DNA from: Nocardioides sp.
GTDB lineage: Bacteria > Actinomycetota > Actinomycetes > Propionibacteriales > Nocardioidaceae
DNA: 64,000 nucleotides
Assembly (NCBI GenBank): GCA_037045645.1
Contig: JBAOIH010000001.1
Coordinates: 620,001 to 684,000 of the forward strand
Reading direction: 5' to 3'
Below, piece after piece: positions 58,350-64,000 of the stretch (positions within the stretch are counted from its first letter, which is position 1; each line of letters opens with the position of its first letter). Below the pieces are notes generated by a model that saw nothing but the letters and a program-made list of their open reading frames with translations, was not told where the DNA came from and made no database searches. The translations under genes and the position numbers were made by a program.

Positions 58350-60222
58350 TCAGCCCTTCTTGCCGGGCTGGTGTCCTGATTGCTGCTTGACCTTCTTGGG
58401 GCTCGGCAGGGCGCTGAGGCGCTCCTGACCGCGCCGGGCGACGTTGACGAAGTCGAGATCGGACATGCCGACGCCGGGTGCGGGGATGAAACCGATCTGG
58501 GTAACGGCGGTGCCCTGACGCACCAGCGCCATCAGATAGCTCACGCTGCGTTCCTCGGTGACCTCCGTGGTGATCCGCCAGACCAGCAGGTCCCGGGCGG
58601 CGGACTCCTCGGCACGCAGTGGCGTCGCGGTAGTGCCCAGGCGCTTGTCGACGCACGTGGCCAGACGTTTGCGAACGTCGCGCACCCACTGGCGTGCCTC
58701 GGCGGTCGCAAGTGCCCCCGCGGTCTGGGTGATGCCGAACGTCGCGGGCAGTTTCGCTCGTGGCACCAGGAACGATCGGGTCACCTGTCGAGACATCGTC
58801 TCGAGGTTGAACGGCGCTCGCGCGCAGCCACTGGCCGCGAAGTTCGCCTTGGCCTGACGTGGCTCGGTGCCGACCCACGGACGCTGCACCTTCGAAACGG
58901 CCGGCAGGTCGATTTCCGCTCAGCAGAGCGGGCGTGCTGCCCACGGGGTAGGGCCTACGTCCGACGAGGTGCGCGCCGGTGCCGCACGCGCCACCCCCCT
59001 TGGCTTTGCAGGCGCGGGTGATCGAGCCGCTGAGCAGTCGGACCGTCGCGTCCAGGTCGCGTCCGACCCCGGCTCGCCGGGTCGTGACGATGCTGGTGAT
59101 CCGGCCGGTGCGAGCCATCGCCACTACCTCGGTGGTCAGCGCCGGGCGCCAACTGCGCAGCACGAACGCAGCGGCGTCGTCGCCGACTCCCGCAAGGTCG
59201 TACGTGCCCAAGAGTTGCATACGCGGGTCACGGCACTGCGAGACCCAACGCCTGGCCTGCTTGAGTGCCTGCTGAGCGGTCGTGTCCGAGGCCGAGAGTT
59301 CGGCGAGTTGGCGCACGCGGATGTCCGGCTTGCGCTTGACCGACTTGGCCGTGATCGTGCGAAGCAGCGCGCTGGCCGGATCGGGGTCGGCGTACCGCTG
59401 CTGCTGGCAGGGCAGCACCAGGCCGTCGCCGTCGGTGTTGCCCGAGGTCGCGCGTGCCTTCCAGGTCCGGCTCTTGTCGAGGCGACGCGCGTCCTTGGTG
59501 CGTACGAGATCGGCAGCGACCAGGGCGTCCGGAACCTCGGGTGCCTTGTCGGCCGAGACCTGCGTCGTGGTCTGGTCGGCGGCAGCGAGTGCGGGGCGTA
59601 CGTCTCCCTGCCCGACGACGATTCCGCTGGCGACCAGCGCCGTGACTGCGGCGGCAGCGCCCAGGACCGTATGGGCCCGTCGCCGGGCGGTGCCGGCGCG
59701 GCGGATGATCGAACCACGCGCCCAGCGGTCCTGGGTGAGTTCGGAGCCCAGCGCTTCCAACGTGGCGGGGATCGACACGGTGGGGATGTCGCGGCGTACG
59801 GAGAATTGTGCGTTGGCCTGCTGAAGCGCGGTCGCTCCCGCTTCCTCGGAGAGGCCCACTTCGCGTGCGTGCTCGGCCAAGGTGCCGGGTGCGAGCACGG
59901 TCAGCAACAGCATCCGGCGTTGTGGCGCGGTGAGCTTGGCCAGGGCGTCCAACGTCGCGGCGTTCTCGGGCGCGAGCCCCTTCTCCTTGTGCCAGACCCG
60001 CGCGTTCGCGCGGCGCTGGGCCAACGTCCAGGCCCGGGGGCGTACGTCGGTCTCGGGGTCGGCGAGTCGCGAGACCTTGCGCCAGTGATGCCACGACAAG
60101 ATGAACGCATCGCGGACTGCTGCGCGCGCGGCCGGCAGGTCGCCGGTGAGCGCGAAGGTCTGCAACAGCAGTCGGTCGCGGGCGTCCTTGTAGAACGCGT
60201 CGAAGGCGAGGGTCTCGGGCAT
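58350..60222 (-). pseudogene. Sigma-like / transmembrane / ectodomain fusion protein, frameshifted
   Basis: From ATG 60222 the first ~160 residues resemble a degenerate sigma factor: FDAFYKDARDRLLLQTFALT, WHHWRKV (region 2-like), then LTAPQRRMLLLTVLAPGTLA and LSEEAGATALQQANAQF (region 4-like). A transmembrane helix follows at about residues 190-210 (VLGAAAAVTALVASGIVVG), then a secreted-side region of about 400 residues with scattered Cys. The frame breaks at about 58917-58920 in a GC run; a two-base addition gives ALLSAEIDLPAVSKVQRPWV and continues to the stop at 58350. Both parts look well conserved, so an assembly error is plausible. Confidence 0.72.
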
Positions 60223-60332
60223 AGCGCCCCCAAATTACGCGGTCTTGGGCCGGCGAGCACAACCGCCGTGTGGGGGGTGCGTCGGCGTGGGAACTCCTGG
60301 CCGTTCGGAGGGTCGGTGATGATGACAGGGTC

Positions 60333-61568
60333 ATGGTTTCGCTGATCACGTCTTCCCCGACGAACATGGACGAGAGTCCCGCGCCTACGCGCCCGCTGCC
60401 GCTCATCGCGGTCGGCGGCGGACTCGTGGCTGCGATGATCACGCTGGCGGGCAGTCTCACAGTCGGCATGCTGGGCTGGTTCCTGGCCGATTCGGGCGCT
60501 CACGGCGCCCCCCGCGACGGTCTGCGCATCGGTGCCTTGGGCTGGCTCAGCGCACATCGCTCAGCAGTCACGATCGAGCGCGTGTCGGTGACCATGGTGC
60601 CCCTGCTGGTCACGTTGTTGTGTGCGATCGTGGTGTGGAAGGTCGCGCACCGTGTCGGCGACGCCCTCTCGGGTCATGGACCGGATGCGGACCGGCTCGC
60701 AGACGGAGAGCGCGACTGGACCGTTCCCGTGGCCACAGGGGGTTTCGCCACCGGCTATGGCGCGGTCCTGCTCGTCACGCAGGCGCTGCTGGCCGACTCG
60801 GGTGCCTCCCTGCTGCGCGTGCTGCTCGCGTTGCTCGTGCTCACCGGGGTACTGGTGTTTCCCGCGGTGGCCGCAGGATCAGGGCGTGCCGCGATCTGGG
60901 CCTCGCAGTTGCCATCCGCGGTCGTGCCGGCGGCGTTGGCGACGCGTCGGGTGGTGCTGTGGTTCTGTGGCACCGCGTTGGCGCTGCTGGTGGCGGCGCT
61001 GGCTCTCAACGCGGGCACCTTCGTCAACGTGATCTCGCAACTGCAACTCAACAAGGGCGGAGTCGTCGCCTATCTCGGGCTGACCCTCGTGCTGGTCCCC
61101 AACGCGGTGCTGTGCGCGGGTTCCTATCTGCTCGGCGGCGGGTTCGCGGTCGGGGTGGGTACGACGGTGGCTCCCTCGGGCGTCGTGGTCGGTGCCCTCC
61201 CGCTCTTCCCGTTGCTCGCGGCCGTGCCCGGTTCGGGCGAGGTCCCCGTCTGGTCGTCGGCCCTGATCGCTGTGCCTGTGCTGGTGGCTGCCTGCGCGGT
61301 CGGGGTCACTCAACGTCGCTTTCCCACGGTGCGCTGGGAGGAAGGCATCGTGCGTGGACTCGGCGCCGGTGTCGCCGCAGGCGTCGTGGTGGTGGCGTTG
61401 CTGATGCTCGCCGGCGGCTCGGTCGGCCCGGGTCGGATGCAACAGGTCGGCCCCTTCCTCTTCGACGCGCTCCTGCACGCGATCACGTCCTTCGGTCTCG
61501 GCGGCCTGATCGGTGGCGTGGCCCTCACCTGGTGGCAGCGCCGCTCGCTCGCGCGCTCCGACGCCTGA
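60333..61568 (+). CDS. DUF6350-family multi-spanning membrane protein
   Basis: A 411-residue protein with about ten transmembrane helices (for example PLIAVGGGLVAAMITLAGSL, MVPLLVTLLCAIVVWKVAH, LLRVLLALLVLTGVLVFPAV). It resembles actinobacterial DUF6350 proteins, sometimes compared with PerM, which commonly precede purN as here. The ATG at 60333 is preferred; ATG 60366 is also in frame. Function not established, possibly linked to cell division or transport. Divergent from the sigma fusion gene. Confidence 0.8.
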   Translation: MVSLITSSPTNMDESPAPTRPLPLIAVGGGLVAAMITLAGSLTVGMLGWFLADSGAHGAPRDGLRIGALGWLSAHRSAVTIERVSVTMVPLLVTLLCAIVVWKVAHRVGDALSGHGPDADRLADGERDWTVPVATGGFATGYGAVLLVTQALLADSGASLLRVLLALLVLTGVLVFPAVAAGSGRAAIWASQLPSAVVPAALATRRVVLWFCGTALALLVAALALNAGTFVNVISQLQLNKGGVVAYLGLTLVLVPNAVLCAGSYLLGGGFAVGVGTTVAPSGVVVGALPLFPLLAAVPGSGEVPVWSSALIAVPVLVAACAVGVTQRRFPTVRWEEGIVRGLGAGVAAGVVVVALLMLAGGSVGPGRMQQVGPFLFDALLHAITSFGLGGLIGGVALTWWQRRSLARSDA

Positions 61569-61570
61569 CG

Positions 61571-61576
61571 TACGCT
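61571..61576 (+). promoter_or_regulatory. purN -10 box (TACGCT), leaderless arrangement
   Basis: TACGCT ends 7 bases before GTG 61584. It begins 2 bases after the stop of the DUF6350 gene. Confidence 0.4.
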
Positions 61577-61583
61577 GCCCGCC

Positions 61584-62180
61584 GTGCGGATCGTCGTCCT
61601 CGTCTCCGGTTCGGGGACCAACCTGCAGGCTCTTCTCGACGCTTGCGCCGACCCCTCCTACGGAGCGCAGGTCGTCGCAGTGGGAGCTGACCGTGACCAG
61701 ATCGAGGGGCTCGCCCGGGCACAACGAAATGGCGTCCCCACCTTCGTAGAGCGGGTCAGCGCCCATCCGTCTCGCGACGACTGGGACACGGCCCTCACCT
61801 CGGCGGTGGCCGCGCACGCCCCCGACCTGGTCGTCTCGGCGGGCTTCATGAAACTCCTCGGGCCGCGGTTCCTGGCCACGCATCCCAGCGTCAACACCCA
61901 CCCGGCGCTGTCGCCGTCCTTCCCCGGGATGCACGCCCCCGCCGACGCGTTGGCGTACGCCGTCAAGATCACCGGTGCCACCCTCTTCGTGGTCGACTCG
62001 GGTGTCGACACCGGCGCCATCGTCGCGCAGGTCCCGGTCGCGGTGCTGCCCGACGACGACGTCGAGTCCCTGCACGAACGGATCAAGGTGGCCGAGCGCG
62101 CGATGCTCGTCGACACCGTCGGGCGGATGGCGCGGGAGGGCTGGACGGTCGAGGGCCGACGCGTGAGCATCGGGGGATGA
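61584..62180 (+). CDS. purN: Phosphoribosylglycinamide formyltransferase
   Basis: Transfers a formyl group from 10-formyl-THF to GAR in purine synthesis. The 198-residue protein opens RIVVLVSGSGTNLQALLDAC. Its catalytic block is VSAGFMKLLGPRFLATHPSV, then NTHPALSPSFPGMHAPADAL (catalytic Asn-His), with Asp in DSGVDTGAIVAQVPV. Start GTG 61584, no obvious ribosome binding site (leaderless promoter proposed). The next gene overlaps its stop by 4 bases. Confidence 0.96.
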   Translation: MRIVVLVSGSGTNLQALLDACADPSYGAQVVAVGADRDQIEGLARAQRNGVPTFVERVSAHPSRDDWDTALTSAVAAHAPDLVVSAGFMKLLGPRFLATHPSVNTHPALSPSFPGMHAPADALAYAVKITGATLFVVDSGVDTGAIVAQVPVAVLPDDDVESLHERIKVAERAMLVDTVGRMAREGWTVEGRRVSIGG

Positions 62181-62641
62181 GCGTCACGCTGGTGGTCTTG
62201 CGCCACGCCAAATCCGATTGGGACGTGCAGGCCTCAGATCGACTGCGACCGCTCGCCAAGCGGGGCGTACGACAGGCGCGGGAGGCCGGCGAGTGGCTGC
62301 GTACGCACGGCCCGGTGCTCGAGGTCGCGCTCGTCTCACCTGCGACCCGTGCGCAGCAGACGTGGCAACTGGCCGGCGACCCGGAGGTTGACCGGCGAGA
62401 TGTCGAGGAGGTCTACACCTTCGACGGGTCCGACCTGGTGGCGGTCGTACGAACCCTGCGCGACGTGCGGTCCGCCGCCTTGGTCGGGCACAACCCCGCG
62501 GTGGAGGAGTTGATCCACGCGCTCACCGGGCAGTGGGTCGAGATGCCGACGTCGTGCCTGGCGGTCGTCGAACTCGACGACTGGACGAACGCGGGCGACC
62601 GCAGCGGACGTCTGGTGGCCCATGGCCGCCCACCGGCCTGA
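62177..62641 (+). CDS. SixA-like histidine phosphatase
   Basis: A 154-residue phosphatase with the RHG-type start LVVLRHAKSDWDVQASDRLRP and the second catalytic His in LVGHNPAVEELIHAL, the SixA arrangement that removes phosphate from phosphohistidine proteins. Coupled to purN by an ATGA overlap, which is an unusual place for it; a link to purine synthesis is not established. Confidence 0.9.
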   Translation: MSVTLVVLRHAKSDWDVQASDRLRPLAKRGVRQAREAGEWLRTHGPVLEVALVSPATRAQQTWQLAGDPEVDRRDVEEVYTFDGSDLVAVVRTLRDVRSAALVGHNPAVEELIHALTGQWVEMPTSCLAVVELDDWTNAGDRSGRLVAHGRPPA

Positions 62642-62648
62642 GGTCGGT

Positions 62649-62654
62649 TAGCCT
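62649..62654 (+). promoter_or_regulatory. -10 box (TAGCCT) upstream of the purH riboswitch
   Basis: TAGCCT lies about 10 bases upstream of the riboswitch fold, so the transcript would start near 62661 and carry the ZTP aptamer at its 5' end. Confidence 0.5.
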
Positions 62655-62660
62655 TGGCGT

Positions 62661-62730
62661 CACACGACTGGCGCGGGTGGGTCACCACCAGGGAGTGAAC
62701 GCCGGAGCATCGTCCGCCTGGGTGCTCCTC
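62661..62730 (+). ncRNA. ZTP (pfl) riboswitch upstream of purH
   Basis: The leader contains the conserved pfl elements in order: GCGCGGGTGGG (62671-62681), CACCACCAGGGAGTGAACGC (62683-62702) and the diagnostic CCGCCTGGG (62714-62722) within a hairpin GGAGCA / TGCTCC (62704-62709 / 62723-62728). ZTP riboswitches sense ZMP/ZTP, which build up when 10-formyl-THF is short, and commonly control purH. The start codon of purH follows about 24 bases after the aptamer, so regulation may act on translation. Confidence 0.88.
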
Positions 62731-62751
62731 TCGCCACCCGAGAGGACCGTC

Positions 62752-64000
62752 GTGACGTCACCCCAGATCCCGATCAAGCGCGCGCTCGTCAGCGTCTATG
62801 ACAAGACCGGTCTGGAGGCCTTGGTCACCGCCCTGCACGAACGCGGGGTCGCGCTCGTCTCGACCGGTGGCTCGGCCGCGCTGATCGCAGGTCTCGGTCT
62901 GCCGGTGACGAAGGTGGAGGACCTGACCGGCTTCCCGGAGTGCCTCGATGGTCGCGTGAAGACCCTGCACCCTCGTGTGCATGCCGGGATCCTGGCCGAC
63001 CGGCGCCTAGAGAGCCACGTCGCACAACTGGCGGACCTCGACATCGAGCCCTTCGACCTGGTGGTCTCCAATCTCTACCCGTTCCGCGAGACGGTCGCGT
63101 CCGGCGCGACTCCCGACGAGTGCGTCGAGCAGATCGACATCGGCGGCCCGTCGATGGTGCGCGCCGCGGCCAAGAACCACCCCAGCGTCGCGATCGTCAC
63201 GTCGCCAGATCAGTACGCCGACCTGCTCGCCGCCGTGGATGCGGGTGGCTACACGTTGGAGCAACGCCGGCACCTGGCAGCAGCCGCCTTCGGGCACACG
63301 GCGGCGTACGACGCGGCGGTCTCCGCCTGGATGGCCGAGGTCATCGCGCCGGTCGAGGGCGCCCCCGCGACCGTCGCGCACACGTACGCCAAGTCCGCCG
63401 ACCTGCGCTATGGCGAGAACCCCCACCAGCAGTCGGCCCTCTACGTGGACGGCTCCGGGACGGGACTGGCTGCCGCGACCCAACTGCACGGCAAGGAGAT
63501 GTCGCACAACAACTACGTCGACACCGATGCAGCCCTGCGGGCGGCGTACGACTTCGACCAGCCCGCGGTGGCGATCATCAAGCACGCCAACCCTTGTGGC
63601 ATCGCCATCGGCGAGACCATCGCCGAGGCGCACCAGCGCGCACACGCCTGCGACCCGACCTCGGCCTTCGGTGGTGTGATCGCGGCCAATCGTCCTGTGT
63701 CGGTGGAGATGGCGCGCGCCGTGGCGGAGGTGTTCACCGAGGTGATCGTCGCCCCGGCGTACGAGGAGGGCGCGCTCGATGTGCTGACCCAGAAGAAGAA
63801 CGTCCGCGTGCTTGTCGCCGCGCCCGCCCCCGCTGATCGCGAGTTGCGCGCGGTCTCAGGCGGACTGCTCGTGCAGTCGGTGGACCGCGTGGACGCCGAC
63901 GGTGACGATCCGTCGACCTGGACGCTGGCGGCGGGCGCTGCGGCGTCGTCGGAGGTGCTGGCGGACCTGGCGTTCGCGTGGACGGCCTGCCGTTCGGTCA
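62752..64000 (+). CDS. purH: Bifunctional AICAR formyltransferase/IMP cyclohydrolase, 3'-truncated by the window
   Basis: Last two steps of IMP synthesis. Reading from GTG 62752: IKRALVSVYDKTGLEALVTAL, VSTGGSAALIAGLGLPVTKV and VKTLHPRVHAGILADRR define the cyclohydrolase domain (residues about 5-140); KSADLRYGENPHQQSALY and IIKHANPCGIAIGETIAEAH begin the formyltransferase domain. About 416 of the expected ~520 residues are visible before the window ends; the frame is open to the end. Controlled by the ZTP riboswitch upstream. Confidence 0.96.
   Translation, partial: MTSPQIPIKRALVSVYDKTGLEALVTALHERGVALVSTGGSAALIAGLGLPVTKVEDLTGFPECLDGRVKTLHPRVHAGILADRRLESHVAQLADLDIEPFDLVVSNLYPFRETVASGATPDECVEQIDIGGPSMVRAAAKNHPSVAIVTSPDQYADLLAAVDAGGYTLEQRRHLAAAAFGHTAAYDAAVSAWMAEVIAPVEGAPATVAHTYAKSADLRYGENPHQQSALYVDGSGTGLAAATQLHGKEMSHNNYVDTDAALRAAYDFDQPAVAIIKHANPCGIAIGETIAEAHQRAHACDPTSAFGGVIAANRPVSVEMARAVAEVFTEVIVAPAYEEGALDVLTQKKNVRVLVAAPAPADRELRAVSGGLLVQSVDRVDADGDDPSTWTLAAGAAASSEVLADLAFAWTACRSV

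Overview
The window is about 64 kb of GC-rich chromosome from an actinobacterium, most likely in or near the Nocardioidaceae (Propionibacteriales). Lineage evidence: an S-(hydroxymethyl)mycothiol dehydrogenase (mycothiol user), a second IMP-dehydrogenase-like protein (GuaB3 type), a groES-groEL1 operon with a His-rich GroEL tail and CIRCE operators, PspC-domain two-component proteins, WXG100-like proteins, a DUF6350 membrane protein upstream of purN, and many SigE-type sigma factors. The family-level assignment is inference. No rRNA, tRNA, CRISPR array, prophage or insertion sequence was seen.

Layout. 1-1.5 kb: end of rimI and tsaD (t6A modification). 1.5-3.3 kb: sigma factor plus membrane partner. 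3.4-5.2 kb: mycothiol-dependent formaldehyde oxidation pair. 5.3-8.0 kb: four translationally coupled genes (YbaB-like, WXG100-like, large WXG-like membrane protein, lipoprotein), called cassette A. 8.1-10.9 kb: small membrane protein behind a 34-bp palindrome, a family 3 glycoside hydrolase lipoprotein and a Cys-rich micro-ORF. 10.9-14.2 kb: methyltransferase divergent from groES-groEL. 14.3-19.1 kb: two more sigma/membrane pairs flanking a PadR/membrane pair. 19.2-24.7 kb: Bcr/CflA transporter, guaB, a secreted CHAP protein and guaB3. 24.8-32.6 kb: NUDIX hydrolase, glpD, succinate-semialdehyde dehydrogenase, GMC oxidoreductase, guaA and an 86-bp tandem repeat. 32.6-39.4 kb: acyl-CoA thioesterase, RTX-like secreted protein, acyl-CoA ligase, acyl-CoA dehydrogenase and LLM oxidoreductase. 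39.4-42.4 kb: cassette B, a diverged paralogue of cassette A. 42.5-50.2 kb: PLP aminotransferase, PspC proteins, a sensor kinase/response regulator, APC permease, UspA. 50.2-56.1 kb: pcrA helicase, M23 peptidase and sucCD. 56.2-60.2 kb: sigma pair four and a fused sigma-like/membrane protein. 60.3-64 kb: DUF6350 protein, purN, SixA-like phosphatase, a ZTP riboswitch and purH (cut by the window end).

How it fits together. Purine synthesis is spread over the window (guaB, guaB3, guaA, purN, purH). Four of these genes have a TANNNT -10 box 6-8 nt before the start codon, which suggests leaderless mRNAs; purH instead has a riboswitch leader. Envelope sensing is the other theme: five sigma/membrane modules, a PspC kinase system, PadR, and cell-wall hydrolases.

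Main candidates for something undescribed are cassettes A and B: two copies of a YbaB/WXG100/large membrane WXG/lipoprotein module, gene order inverted between copies, with no ESX core genes in view. Also notable are gene-end repeats that include stop codons, and over-representation of CGTACG.

Caution: four genes (a sigma factor at 19.0 kb, guaB3, the RTX-like protein and the sigma fusion) each carry a single frameshift repairable by a 1-2 base indel. Either the assembly has uncorrected indels or these are recent pseudogenes.
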